Positions 16,113 to 26,574 of a stretch of 64,000 bases of DNA are shown piece by piece. The DNA lies in NCBI GenBank assembly GCA_020056225.1, contig JAGVIE010000015.1:1-64000 (forward strand), written 5' to 3'. The stretch's first letter is position 1. Each line of letters starts with the position of its first letter. A program made the position numbers and the translations under genes. The stretch comes from Bacteroidota bacterium. GTDB lineage: Bacteria > Bacteroidota > Ignavibacteria > UBA10030 > SZUA-254. The notes beneath the pieces were generated by a model, which saw only the letters and a program-made list of their open reading frames with translations, did not search any database and had not been told where the DNA came from.

Positions 16113-18013
16113 TTATTCGGACATATTAAAGTATTCCTGAACCTTATTGGCTACCTTTAGACCTACAATTTCCGAAAGTTGTTCTATTGTCGCAAACTTT
16201 ATTGCCTGAACCGATCCGAAAGTTTCCAATAACTCCTTTGTATATTTTTTTCCTATACCCTCTATGAGGTCAAGTTCCGAATTCAATGTTCGCTTTGTCC
16301 GCAAAATACGATGATAGGTAACTGCAGTTCTATGTGCCTCGTCTCTTATTCGTCGAAGAAGTTTCAAACCTGACGAGGTTTTCGGTAATGATTGCGGTTC
16401 GTTAGAACCGGGTATATAAATCTCTTCTAATCTTTTGGCTAATGCGATTATGTGAAGATTCCATAGACTTTTAGTTATATAGCTGATGTCATTGCTTTCC
16501 AGCGAAGTTGGAGATTGCATGTTTTCATCCGTCCTTAAAATGCCTATTTGTTGTAATGCGGCTAATGCGCTCGTAAGTTGTCCTTTTCCCCCATCGACCA
16601 CTATGAGATCAGGAAAACTTCCTTGCTCATCGAGTAATCTTCTATACCTTCTGCTGATTATTTCTCGCATACTGGCAAAATCATCCTGTCCTTTTTGAGT
16701 CTCCAGCTTATATTTTCGATATTCAGATTTATTCGGCTTACCATCGGTGAAAACAACCATCGATGCTACGGTATCGGTTCCCTGCAAATTTGATATATCG
16801 AAACATTCTATCCTCCGTGGCGCATTCGGAAGCTTTAAATCCCTTTGGAGAGCAAGAACCGAATTAGGTGTAAAATCCCTCCATTTTAGTTTTTGTAATT
16901 TTAATTCATCAAGTAATAGTTGCGCATTGTTCTTACACATGTTCATTAACTTTGCCTTATCGCCGATCTTCGGTGTAACAATTTCTACTTTCTGCCCTTT
17001 TTTTTGTGTAAGCCATTTTTGAAGTGCAGATTTGTCTGCAATTTCCAGAGTAAGGAATATTTCCGCCGGATAATCTTCCTCATCTAAATAATATCGCTCG
17101 ACGAACTGTTCAAGAGTCTCCTCGTCGGTTTGGCTTTCAACACCGGAGATATAAAAATGCTTTCTGTTTATTATCTTTCCCTCACGTACATTGAACACCA
17201 CACAGCAGGAATCATTTGCTTCGCTTGCCAGCGCAAAAAGATCACGATCGGTTAAATCTGCATCGACAACTTTTTGTCGTTCACCATACACACTCAATCG
17301 ATTTATTTTATCACGTATTCCACGCGCATCTTCATATCTAAGATCATCAGATGCTTTTTGCATTTCTGTCTGCAATCCGAGTATCAGTTTTGATGTCTTC
17401 CCTTTTAGCACTAGAGCCACTTCTTCAATCATAGACGCATAATTCTGCCGGGATATTATTCCTTCACACGGTCCATCGCATTTTTTAATATGATAATCGA
17501 GGCAGACTTTGATTTTATTCTTTCTGATCACTTCTTCATCAATAAAATAATTACAGCTTCGAACTCTGAATATTTCCCGAACCATTTTTAACGAAGACCG
17601 CATGTTTTTAACATCCGTAAACGGACCGAAATACCGTGAGCCATCCCGAATAATACGCCTCGTAACAAATATGCGTGGATACGGTTCATTTGTTATTACG
17701 ATATATGGATAACTTTTATCATCTTTCAAATCAATATTATAATGAGGGCGTAATTTCTTGATAAGTGTAGCCTCGAGAATCAGCGCTTCAACCTCTGAAT
17801 CAGTTATGATTACTTCGATATCACTTATTTTTGATACCATAACATCGATTCTTGATTGTTGACTGCCTGATCTCGAGAAATACGAACGGACACGATTATG
17901 GAGGTTTATCGCTTTCCCTACGTAGAGAATTTCACCTGAACTGTTTTTGAATTGGTATATTCCCGGTTTGGAAGGAACATTTACAACTTTTCGTTTTAAT
18001 ATTTCGTCGTCAT
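16113..18013 (-). CDS. uvrC: Excinuclease ABC subunit C, 5' end apparently frameshifted
   Basis: The nuclease of UvrABC repair, cutting both sides of a lesion. All domains are encoded: GIY-YIG (KPGIYQFKNSSGEILYVGKA), a Cys-containing middle segment (CLDYHIKKCDGPCEG), the UVR motif that binds UvrB (DLRYEDARGIRDKI), the RNase H-like C-nuclease and terminal helix-hairpin-helix repeats (IEGIGKKYTKELLETFG). The first in-frame ATG, at 17840, would delete the GIY-YIG domain. The GIY-YIG frame is open back to 18044 but has no ATG, GTG or TTG before 17840. An ATG at 18013 lies one base out of frame; one extra A in the A-run at 18002-18004 would give MTTKILKRKVVNVPSKPGIY. So either a one-base deletion or sequence error, or an ATA/ATC start. 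Confidence 0.88.
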
Positions 18014-18073
18014 GGATGATGATTATTATCCAATCATTTAGATGTTATATAAATAAAATAATCTAATCGGATA

Positions 18074-18979
18074 TCACTTACTTCGGCGTATAAATAATGT
18101 GAGCAAATCCTTGCCATTGGCAATAATTATTCCCATCAGTACCAATGTAGCTCCAAGGAAGATATTCTGAGAAAGTGATTCATTTAGCCATACAGCTCCC
18201 AATATTAAGGCGAGTATTGGTGTAACAAATGAAACTAGAGACAGATAAACTACTTCGACCCTTTTTAACAGCCAATAGTAAACGACAAATGTAACCACAG
18301 TTCCAAAAGTCCCGAGATATAGAATCGAGCCGATCCCTGCTGTATCAAACCGCAATGATGAAAAGTCTTCGAATATGAATGCTAACGGATAAAGAAGAAT
18401 AATACCGAGAATCATTCCACCTAAGCTTAATGAAGTCGGGCTGATATGGTGGTTAGCTTTCTTTACCATCACAAGTGACGATCCCTGCATCACAGTACTC
18501 GTAAGAACAGCCAACATGCCTAAAGTATTATCAGCGCTAACCTTGAGATCGCTCCAGAAAATAATCACCACGCCGGTAAAACCTAAAAGTATACCTGCGC
18601 TTTTTCCCATGTTCAATTTTTCATTAGATAAGAAGAAGTGAGAACCGATCGCGACCACGAATGGATACGCCGCAAACAAAACCGAAGCAAGTCCCGAAGC
18701 GATGTATTGTTCACCCCAATACACTAACGCGAATGGAAAACTGAAAGAGAGGATCGCTAAATTCACGTATAGCGTGATCGATTTCCTGTCAAGCGCGACT
18801 TTCTCTCCCCGGATGCACATAATAAGATATAGTATAGCTGAAGCAATCGTAAAACGGATGGCAATACCGTATAAGGGTGTCATACTCTGCAATCCAATTT
18901 TGATGACAAGCCATGTTGATCCCCAGATAATTGATATCAATATGAATCCGATTACTATCAACCCTTTTTCAGATTTCAT
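18074..18979 (-). CDS. EamA/DMT-family transporter
   Basis: 301 residues with about ten hydrophobic helices arranged as two EamA repeats, the usual drug/metabolite transporter layout. The first helix contains SIIWGSTWLVIKIG, typical of YdcZ/RhaT-like EamA exporters. The C-terminal repeat shows GTFGTVVTFVVYYWLLKR and the tail is basic. It is an inner-membrane protein, and the substrate cannot be deduced. It lies between uvrC and era on the same strand. Confidence 0.85.
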   Translation of the reverse strand: MKSEKGLIVIGFILISIIWGSTWLVIKIGLQSMTPLYGIAIRFTIASAILYLIMCIRGEKVALDRKSITLYVNLAILSFSFPFALVYWGEQYIASGLASVLFAAYPFVVAIGSHFFLSNEKLNMGKSAGILLGFTGVVIIFWSDLKVSADNTLGMLAVLTSTVMQGSSLVMVKKANHHISPTSLSLGGMILGIILLYPLAFIFEDFSSLRFDTAGIGSILYLGTFGTVVTFVVYYWLLKRVEVVYLSLVSFVTPILALILGAVWLNESLSQNIFLGATLVLMGIIIANGKDLLTLFIRRSK

Positions 18980-18996
18980 TTATCAACTATTGATAT

Positions 18997-19932
18997 TCAA
19001 GATGTATATCCCAATCTTTTCAACCACTCCCCGTTTTCCCGCCACTTCGCTTTGACCCTGACATATAGTTCGAGAAAGACAGGCCGGCTTAAGAATATCT
19101 CTATATCCTTACGCGCTAATTCACCGATTTCTTTCAATGCTTTCCCCTGTTTACCGATAAGTATGCCTTTCTGAGAATCTCTTTCTACATAAATCTCAGC
19201 GCGGATTAAATCTTTTCTTCCTTTTTCCTCTTTAAATTCGATAATGTCGACTGTAGTCGAATAAGGAATTTCTTCCTTAAATATTTCGAATATCTTTTCT
19301 CTTATAATTTCGCTTACAAAGAACTTTTCCGATCGTTCGCTGACGGCATCGAGAGGATAGTATGGCGGATGTATCGGAAGTCCTTGCGCGAGTGATGATA
19401 TTAATTCAGTAGTACCTGTAGAATCTAATGCAGAGATAGGAAATATTTCGTCGAATGAAAATCTCTTTGAATATGAAGCAATAATGGGTAACAAGGTAAC
19501 TTTTTGTACCAGATCAATCTTGTTGATCACGAGGAATAGCCGTTTATTAGTCTTTTTGATTTCATCTGACCACATCCTTTGCTCTGTCGGGTTCCCAAAG
19601 GTTGGATGAGTCGCATCAATCATCAGAATGATTAAGTCGGAATCTTTGATTGCCGATCGGGCATGTTTCATCATCTCTTCATGAAGAAGATATCTCGGCG
19701 TGACTAAACCCGGAGTATCAAGAAATACAATTTGATACAGATTAGTTGAGAGGATTCCCAATATTTTATGGCGAGTTGTTTGCGGCTTTCTTGTTACAGC
19801 AGATATTTTCTGACCAAGCACAGTGTTAATCAGAGTTGATTTGCCAACATTCGGCTCACCAACTATCGCAACAAATCCAGCACGATAATTATCCTGGACT
19901 TCCTCGTTCTTTTTGACTACCATAACTTTCAA
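18997..19932 (-). CDS. era: GTPase Era
   Basis: 311 residues. The N-terminal GTPase domain has G1 GEPNVGKST, switch region KPQTTRHKILGI, G3 DTPGL and G4 NKID. The C-terminal KH domain (KGILIGKQGKALKEIGELARKDIE) binds 16S rRNA near its 3' end. Era acts in 30S subunit maturation. The length is normal for the family, with a slight basic N-terminal extension (MKVMVVKKNEEVQDNYR). Confidence 0.95.
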   Translation of the reverse strand: MKVMVVKKNEEVQDNYRAGFVAIVGEPNVGKSTLINTVLGQKISAVTRKPQTTRHKILGILSTNLYQIVFLDTPGLVTPRYLLHEEMMKHARSAIKDSDLIILMIDATHPTFGNPTEQRMWSDEIKKTNKRLFLVINKIDLVQKVTLLPIIASYSKRFSFDEIFPISALDSTGTTELISSLAQGLPIHPPYYPLDAVSERSEKFFVSEIIREKIFEIFKEEIPYSTTVDIIEFKEEKGRKDLIRAEIYVERDSQKGILIGKQGKALKEIGELARKDIEIFLSRPVFLELYVRVKAKWRENGEWLKRLGYTS

Positions 19933-19971
19933 CTTGTAAAATTAGACCTGATTATTTCTTAATGGTTAAAG

Positions 19972-20658
19972 TTAAAAATATGCCGACAGTCCCAATTTAA
20001 TGTAACTCGGACTAAGACTAAAATAATTCCCACTACTCCATTTAATTTCAGGTACTTTAGTGATATTGAAATTAGTGAATTCTCTCTTATTATCGGTCCA
20101 CGTATATCTTGCTATTGTAGAATATTCAGCGTGTAAACTTAATGATGAAGTTGCAAACCACTCAACACCAATCACACCGCTCATACCGAATCCCGAAGAA
20201 ATATCTCTACTCGCATACCTTGCCGTATCTCCTTCATATTCAGATTTGTCCCACGAGTAATAAATCTCCGGACCACTACCCACATATAGATGTACATCTG
20301 TGCTACCCAATAGATAATATAGATATTGACTATTGATAGATAACCTATATAAATGATTGTCATAAGAATTATAATTGACATAATTAGAAAATGTGATCAA
20401 CTCACGATGAGCATTATCGTCTGATATATTTAATGTAGTACTCACCCCAAAACGTATTGCTGATTGGTCGGTTAAATGCTTTTTTACTGAGATTATTGTT
20501 CCTTGAAAAGAAGATAATGTGAAATAACTAGACATTTGAAATTGCATTGCCCAAGCACCTTCTACTAATGAATTCTTGTTAGAAATACTATCATTTTGAG
20601 CAAACAGAGTTAATAACAAAGAAAGAGTGAGAAGAACTATAACAATTAAACGGGGCAT
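19972..20658 (-). CDS. Predicted outer-membrane beta-barrel protein
   Basis: 228 residues with a signal peptide (LIVIVLLTLSLLLTLFAQ). It then has alternating amphipathic strands with aromatic girdles (YLYYLLGSTDVHLYVGSGPEIYYSW; GVEWFATSSLSLHAEYS) and a terminal aromatic (KLGLSAYF), as in small barrels. No family is recognised. It probably sits in the outer membrane. It stands between era and secA with a 60-nt gap to secA. Confidence 0.65.
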   Translation of the reverse strand: MPRLIVIVLLTLSLLLTLFAQNDSISNKNSLVEGAWAMQFQMSSYFTLSSFQGTIISVKKHLTDQSAIRFGVSTTLNISDDNAHRELITFSNYVNYNSYDNHLYRLSINSQYLYYLLGSTDVHLYVGSGPEIYYSWDKSEYEGDTARYASRDISSGFGMSGVIGVEWFATSSLSLHAEYSTIARYTWTDNKREFTNFNITKVPEIKWSSGNYFSLSPSYIKLGLSAYF

Positions 20659-20717
20659 AAATCCTCCGATGGTTAGTAAAAAATATCGAGTTAATTAATT
20701 TAATAAAAATTATAATT

Positions 20718-23700
20718 TTATTTTCCATGGCATTGTTTATATTTTTTGCCGCTCCCGCACGAACACGGATCGTTTCTGCCAGGTTTGTCGCCCACGTGAA
20801 TCGGTTGAGGTTTACCGGCTTTCGCTTCAGGTGCTCCTCGTTGTGGGGATGCTTCTTGCTCACTGGTCGGCTCTCTGTTTCCTTGAAAACCCATACCGAG
20901 CGATTCCTGATGCATCATCGTCATCTGTTGAGGACGTGGTGTGCGCGGCTGCCGATGGATCGGCATTTCCTGAGTCGGCTGTGGATATAGTTTGAAGACA
21001 AGATTTATGGTCTCCGATCTGATTGCATCAAGCAGTTCGATGAACATTTTAAAAGCTTCTGTTTTATATTCAATCAACGGATCTTTCTGTCCATAAGCCC
21101 TCAGGTGTATTCCTTCTTTCAGATCGTCCATCTCCCTGAGATGATCTTTCCATTTTTCATCGATAACCTGAAGCGCAACCATTTTCTCCAATGTTGCCAT
21201 ATTTTCAGAACCTATTCGTTCCTCTTTACGCTTATAAAATTCTATCGCCGCTTTAAATGCTTCATCTTTTAATCCATCTTTACCTAAAGTCTGCCATTTA
21301 TCCGGTTCGATGATAAAATCGACAAGAATATTTGTACGCAGAGCTTCCTTAAATGCAGCAATCTCACCATGCTCATAATATTTATCGACAATCTCATCGA
21401 TAAACTCGTCCAGCATTTCATAAATATCTTCACGTAACCGCTCACCGATAAGTGCATGTCTTCTGCGTGAATAAATAACTTCACGCTGTTGATTCATGAC
21501 ATTATCATATTCCAACAATCGTTTACGGATCGAATAATTGTTTTCTTCTACTTTTTTCTGTGCTCTCTGAACAGATCGTGTAATCATAGGATGCTGAATA
21601 ACATCGCCCTCCTTTAATCCGAGTCGCTCCATAATTCCGGCGATTCTGTCGCTCCCGAAAAGACGCATCAGATCATCTTCAAGACACAAATAAAATTTCG
21701 ATGAACCGGGATCACCCTGACGTCCTGAACGTCCGCGCAACTGTCGGTCAATCCGGCGTGCTTCGTGCCGCTCAGTGCCAACGATATGTAAACCACCCGC
21801 CTTAGCGACGCCCGGTCCGAGCTTGATGTCAGTTCCTCGTCCTGCCATATTAGTTGCTATTGTAATAGCACCCGGCAATCCGGCATGAGCAACGATTTCA
21901 GCCTCACGCTGATGGTGCTTGGCGTTTAAGACATTATGTGGAATTCCTGCCCGCTTTAACATGCGGCTCAAGGTTTCCGAAACTTCTACACTCGTCGTTC
22001 CCACTAGTACAGGTCGATTTGCTTTCCGCAATGTATCAATCTCTGTTATAACAGCATTATACTTTTCTCTTTTGGTTTTATATACAACATCGTCTTCATC
22101 GTCTCTAACCATCTGTTTATTTGTCGGAATAACAATAACATCTAATTTATAGATATCGAAGAATTCAGAAGCTTCAGTTTCTGCTGTACCTGTCATCCCC
22201 GAAAGTTTCTTGTAGAGACGGAAATAATTTTGGAGCGTAATCGTTGCAAGCGTTTGCATATCGCGTTCAACCTTAACTCCCTCTTTTGCTTCGATGGCTT
22301 GATGTAAACCATCGGAATAACGTCTGCCGGGTAGCATTCTTCCAGTAAATTCATCGACGATCATTATTTTGCCGTCGTCGCTGACTACATATTCATCATC
22401 TTTCTCATACATCGAATATGCACGCAAGAGTTGAGTAACTGTATGAATGCGATCGCTTTTTTCAGCATATAAGAGGTTAAGTTCATCCTTCTTCAGTTGC
22501 TTTTGTTCCGGTGTCAATGATTGATCATTTTCAATAATCGCTACTTCAGTACCAACGTCGGGAAGAATGAAGAAATCTTTATCGTTGCCGCTTGAAGCGA
22601 GTAATTCTCGGCCTTTTTCAGATAAATTAATTGTATGATCTTTTTCATCAATGGCGTAGTATAACTCGTCAGTAATTTCGTGCATGCGGCGCGATTGATC
22701 GCGCAGATATTCCATTTCAGTTTGCTGCATTAGTTTTTTATTTGCAGGTTCCGATAATACTTTCATCAGCCTGCTATGTTTCGGCAATCCACGAAATGCC
22801 CTGAGAATCTGCACACCTGCTTCAGCCTCTTTTCCATCGGTTAAATGCTTTTCTGCTTCTGCTACAATTTTCGTTATGAAATTCCTCTGTGCATTCACCA
22901 ATCGTTCCACCCTCGGCTTCATCTCGGAAAATTTATGGTCTTCAGAGGAAACCGGACCGCTTATAATCAATGGTGTCCTGGCTTCATCAACCAATACGGA
23001 GTCGACTTCGTCTACGATTGCATAGTAAAACTCTCGATGCACCAGATCGTCTGAGGAGATGACCATATTATCACGAAGGTAATCGAATCCAAATTCATTA
23101 TTTGTACCGTAGGTGATATCGCATGAATACTGTTTCTTCCTTTGAGCGGAATCCATTTGCTGTTGTATACAACCGACTGTTAACCCAAGAAATTCAAATA
23201 CCTTTCCCATCCATTCACTATCACGAAGCGCGAGGTAATCGTTGACCGTTACGAGATGCACTCCGCGTCCCGGAAGCGCATTCAAGTACATCGGCATGGT
23301 TGCCACAAGAGTTTTACCTTCGCCTGTCGCCATCTCCGCTATTTTACCTTCATGCAAAACAACACCGCCGATGAGCTGAACATCGAACGGAACCATGTCC
23401 CAGATAATTTTATGTCCAGTGATATCCCATGATTGCCCTACGAGCCTGTGGCAAGCCTCTTTGACAACTGCAAATGCTTCCGGCAATATTTCTGTGAGAA
23501 TATTTTGTATTGTTTCATTAATATCATTCTGTAACTCTTCAACTTCTGTGTAAATACCCTCGCGTTCACTCAATGTTAGATTTTCATCTGCCTTCAACTG
23601 CTCTTTAAGTTTGACTATCTCATCTTCATTTTCATGAACCGCTTCCTTAATCTTTTGCCGAAATTCAACAGTCTTCCCTTTTAACTCTTCGTCGGTAAAT

Positions 23701-23807
23701 TTCTGATATTCATCAAAATATCGGTTGATCTCACTTACAATTGGAAGGATCCTTTTAATATCTTTTTCTGATTTACTCGGGAATATCTTCGATAATATGT
23801 TCAGCAT
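20718..23807 (-). CDS. secA: Preprotein translocase ATPase SecA
   Basis: The motor that drives unfolded proteins through SecYEG. Starting at MLNILSKIFPSK gives ~1029 residues; the frame extends 16 codons further upstream (to 23855), but that extension is not SecA-like. Walker A is GEGKTLVA and the DEAD-type box is IVDEVDSVLVDEARTPL. The helicase C-domain has TNMAGRGTDIKLG and RQLRGRSGRQGDPG. Extra insertions relative to E. coli SecA (after VSSEDHKF...) are common in Bacteroidota-type SecA. The C-terminus is a proline/glutamine linker and a zinc-binding SEC-C tail, CSCGSGKKYKQCHGK. Confidence 0.96.
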   Translation of the reverse strand: MLNILSKIFPSKSEKDIKRILPIVSEINRYFDEYQKFTDEELKGKTVEFRQKIKEAVHENEDEIVKLKEQLKADENLTLSEREGIYTEVEELQNDINETIQNILTEILPEAFAVVKEACHRLVGQSWDITGHKIIWDMVPFDVQLIGGVVLHEGKIAEMATGEGKTLVATMPMYLNALPGRGVHLVTVNDYLALRDSEWMGKVFEFLGLTVGCIQQQMDSAQRKKQYSCDITYGTNNEFGFDYLRDNMVISSDDLVHREFYYAIVDEVDSVLVDEARTPLIISGPVSSEDHKFSEMKPRVERLVNAQRNFITKIVAEAEKHLTDGKEAEAGVQILRAFRGLPKHSRLMKVLSEPANKKLMQQTEMEYLRDQSRRMHEITDELYYAIDEKDHTINLSEKGRELLASSGNDKDFFILPDVGTEVAIIENDQSLTPEQKQLKKDELNLLYAEKSDRIHTVTQLLRAYSMYEKDDEYVVSDDGKIMIVDEFTGRMLPGRRYSDGLHQAIEAKEGVKVERDMQTLATITLQNYFRLYKKLSGMTGTAETEASEFFDIYKLDVIVIPTNKQMVRDDEDDVVYKTKREKYNAVITEIDTLRKANRPVLVGTTSVEVSETLSRMLKRAGIPHNVLNAKHHQREAEIVAHAGLPGAITIATNMAGRGTDIKLGPGVAKAGGLHIVGTERHEARRIDRQLRGRSGRQGDPGSSKFYLCLEDDLMRLFGSDRIAGIMERLGLKEGDVIQHPMITRSVQRAQKKVEENNYSIRKRLLEYDNVMNQQREVIYSRRRHALIGERLREDIYEMLDEFIDEIVDKYYEHGEIAAFKEALRTNILVDFIIEPDKWQTLGKDGLKDEAFKAAIEFYKRKEERIGSENMATLEKMVALQVIDEKWKDHLREMDDLKEGIHLRAYGQKDPLIEYKTEAFKMFIELLDAIRSETINLVFKLYPQPTQEMPIHRQPRTPRPQQMTMMHQESLGMGFQGNREPTSEQEASPQRGAPEAKAGKPQPIHVGDKPGRNDPCSCGSGKKYKQCHGK

Positions 23808-23939
23808 TGAGTTATTTTGTCCTATTATAGGTAAAGTTGGATAAAATCTAACCATTTTCTGACTTTAAATCAAACAGTGACTTTGTGCAGTTCATTGAGA
23901 TTTTTTGCTTTTAACATTTTTTTCTTTAAACTTTATGCC

Positions 23940-25412
23940 ATGAAACCTATTAACATAACTTTTTATCTAGTGTTGATGATTTGTTTGATGATCTCGTTCA
24001 GCATGGCGCAAGTCGATCAACGTCATCACCCAGATACCGTGATCCACATTAAGGATACACTTTGTTCGCAAATAGATCAGATTCTAAGCGACTCTTCATT
24101 GAGTTCATCTTTCATAGGCATTAAAATAGTCCGCATGGACAATGGCAGTATATTATATGAACGGAACAGTAATAAGCTATTTCATCCAGCGTCGAACTTG
24201 AAATTAGTCACTACTGCCGCCGCATTAAACATACTTGATAAGAATTTTGAATTTACGACTAAATACTACACCGATGGTAAGGCCGATAACGGAAATCTGA
24301 ATGGAAATTTATATATAAAAGGATGCGGTGATCCTTTACTCGAGACATCCGCTCTCGATTCTATTTCATCACATCTTAGAATGAACGGAATCACTGCTAT
24401 CAAGGGTGATATCATTGGCGATGTAAGTTATTTCGATTCAGTGTATTGGGGAGAGGGCTGGATGTGGGATGACGAGCCAAGTACCGATGAACCTTTCATT
24501 TCACCTTTATGCGTCAACAAGAATTCTGTAAAAATTATCATTCGACCGGCACTGAGGCTAAATGATCCACCGATAGTAACAATCGAGCCGCTATTATCTT
24601 CCGTTAAAGTTATAAATTACGGCTTAACTACTATCGATACATCCATGGAGGCAATTTCAGTATTCCGGCTCAGAGGCGAAAACAAAATTATTATTCATGG
24701 AAGAATTTCTCCCGGCTCCGAGCCGAAAGAATTTTCAGTCAGCTTGCGTAAGCCGGAGTTAATATTTTTAGAATTATTACGCGACCGTATTAATCTTCAG
24801 GGCATCAGAACCGAAGGAAGAATTCGATTGGGGACGATTCGAGGGAGAAAATTGATTTATCAATCATCGCATTCTCTTGACTCTGTCATTCATATCGCTA
24901 ATAAACTAAGTGATAATCTTGCGGCTGAAAATCTGCTGAAGACTTTCTCGGCAGAATTAACAGGTAAACCCGGTATATCAGCCGATGGAATTCAATTAAC
25001 AAAACATTTTCTCGCTTCTTTAGGAATAGACACAAGTAAGGTTATGATGGCTGACGGATCTGGTGTCTCGTGGTACAACGAGATGACGCCAGACGGAATT
25101 GTAACGTTATTAATAAAATTATTTAATAATAAAACTATCTTCCAACGATTTTATGAGAGCCTTCCTATCGCCGGTATTGACGGCACGATGAAAAACCGAA
25201 TGAAGAATACGCGCGCTACCGGAAATCTGCGAGCAAAAACAGGCTCGTTGCGAGGTGTGAGCGGATTGTCAGGGTATGGAACATCAATAGACAATCATAT
25301 GTTCGCATTCAGCATATTGTGCAACCATTTTCCGGGCAATAATGGAACTCTTAGGGAAATACAAGACAAAATTCTTGAGCTGCTCGTAAACACACACATC
25401 GGGGACCAATAA
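23940..25412 (+). CDS. dacB: PBP4-type D-alanyl-D-alanine carboxypeptidase/endopeptidase
   Basis: About 490 residues from the ATG at 23940, which begins a good signal peptide (MKPINITFYLVLMICLMISFSMAQ); the frame opens 21 codons earlier at 23877. The low-molecular-mass class C penicillin-binding protein motifs are present: SxxK in HPASNLKLVTTAAAL, SxN in KLSDNLAAENLL, and KTG in AKTGSLRGVSG. It would trim or cleave peptidoglycan cross-links in the periplasm. It is divergent from secA, leaving ~130 nt for both promoters. Confidence 0.92.
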   Translation: MKPINITFYLVLMICLMISFSMAQVDQRHHPDTVIHIKDTLCSQIDQILSDSSLSSSFIGIKIVRMDNGSILYERNSNKLFHPASNLKLVTTAAALNILDKNFEFTTKYYTDGKADNGNLNGNLYIKGCGDPLLETSALDSISSHLRMNGITAIKGDIIGDVSYFDSVYWGEGWMWDDEPSTDEPFISPLCVNKNSVKIIIRPALRLNDPPIVTIEPLLSSVKVINYGLTTIDTSMEAISVFRLRGENKIIIHGRISPGSEPKEFSVSLRKPELIFLELLRDRINLQGIRTEGRIRLGTIRGRKLIYQSSHSLDSVIHIANKLSDNLAAENLLKTFSAELTGKPGISADGIQLTKHFLASLGIDTSKVMMADGSGVSWYNEMTPDGIVTLLIKLFNNKTIFQRFYESLPIAGIDGTMKNRMKNTRATGNLRAKTGSLRGVSGLSGYGTSIDNHMFAFSILCNHFPGNNGTLREIQDKILELLVNTHIGDQ

Positions 25413-25415
25413 AAA

Positions 25416-25445
25416 AGGCTGGCTCACAAGTTAAAGAGACAGCCT
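25416..25445 (-). terminator. Terminator between convergent genes
   Basis: AGGCTG-GCTC pairs with GAGA-CAGCCT. On the minus strand the stem is followed by TTTTTT, so it serves the DUF4097 gene. It also starts 3 nt after the dacB stop and may act on both transcripts. Confidence 0.75.
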
Positions 25446-25477
25446 CTTCATAAAAGAATCGTTTTCCCTAAATCAAA

Positions 25478-26440
25478 TTAATCATTAGGGTCGATTACAA
25501 TATCGCCGCCAGATGTTTCCAGTTTTATCAGATTGCCTCCACCGTTAATCTTGCCTTTCATACTACCGTCTTTTATTTTCCCTGTATACTCGAGATCGCA
25601 GTTTACATCCCCGCCTGACGCCTCAGCTTGTATATCTGCGGTGATAGATTTGGGAATTCTTACCACAATATTCCCACCCGATGTCGAAAGATCGATCCCT
25701 TTGTTATCTTTCATATAAGCGTGGATATTTCCTCCAGAAGTCGATGCACGTACTTTGCCGTCACCATTTTTAATTTCAATATTACCGCCCGATGTTTCCA
25801 TCTGCAGGGGTCCAGTGATCGACTCACTGTACATATTTCCGCCGGATGTTTCTAAATTAAAATCACCTGATGATTTTTCAATATTGACATTCCCACCCGA
25901 TGTAGATAATCTTACATTCCCTTCAAGTTCCGAAAGTTCGAGATTCCCTCCCGATGTCTCACCTTCGATTTTTCCTCTGACACTGATGATTTCGATGTTT
26001 CCCCCCGAAGTATGGAGGTTTAAATTATACGATTTTGGAACCTGTATCTCGTATTGAATCTCAAGCCAATGATTATCGAAGAAGCGAAAATGGCTCCTCT
26101 TCATTTTCCCTGTAACCTCGATATAATTTCCATTCTGATCGAATGATACATCAAACTTTCTCAACTCATCTTCTGAGCCGCGAGCCAATACTCGGATACT
26201 TACTTCATTGCTCTCAGTACCTTTAACAGAAACATTCCCTACATCGGTCTGAATGTTTAACTGACCATCCGGTTGAACTGTAAAAGTTTTCTCAATATTC
26301 TTATCATTACCCAGCAGAATACTTTCAGCGTTGTCCGTAGTTCTTGTTTTGATTGACAAGCCAATCATTGTTGCCGCAAATATTACGGCAAATACCATGA
26401 GTATTATTAATCGTGAGGTTACGCTTAGAGGTTGTGACAT
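25478..26440 (-). CDS. Membrane-anchored DUF4097 beta-helix protein
   Basis: 320 residues. An N-terminal membrane helix (LIILMVFAVIFAATMIGLSI) serves as an uncleaved anchor or signal. From ~residue 55 the protein is a beta-strand repeat of the DUF4097 (putative adhesin) family. About ten turns carry the phrase TSGGN(I/V) every ~20 residues (HTSGGNIEI, ETSGGNLEL, STSGGNVNI and so on). Such a right-handed helix probably faces the periplasm or surface. In many genomes these proteins sit near sigma/anti-sigma systems, but not here. Function unknown. Confidence 0.8.
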   Translation of the reverse strand: MSQPLSVTSRLIILMVFAVIFAATMIGLSIKTRTTDNAESILLGNDKNIEKTFTVQPDGQLNIQTDVGNVSVKGTESNEVSIRVLARGSEDELRKFDVSFDQNGNYIEVTGKMKRSHFRFFDNHWLEIQYEIQVPKSYNLNLHTSGGNIEIISVRGKIEGETSGGNLELSELEGNVRLSTSGGNVNIEKSSGDFNLETSGGNMYSESITGPLQMETSGGNIEIKNGDGKVRASTSGGNIHAYMKDNKGIDLSTSGGNIVVRIPKSITADIQAEASGGDVNCDLEYTGKIKDGSMKGKINGGGNLIKLETSGGDIVIDPND

Positions 26441-26574
26441 ATAAAGATCCTTTCAAATTGTCTCGTGTTATTCTGTTAGACGTCATTCCGCAAGAAAGGT
26501 TACAATATTACGGCGTTGCGAATCAAAAAAGTTTTTATTAGATTCATTTCATCTCTATCACATAAGATCATATC

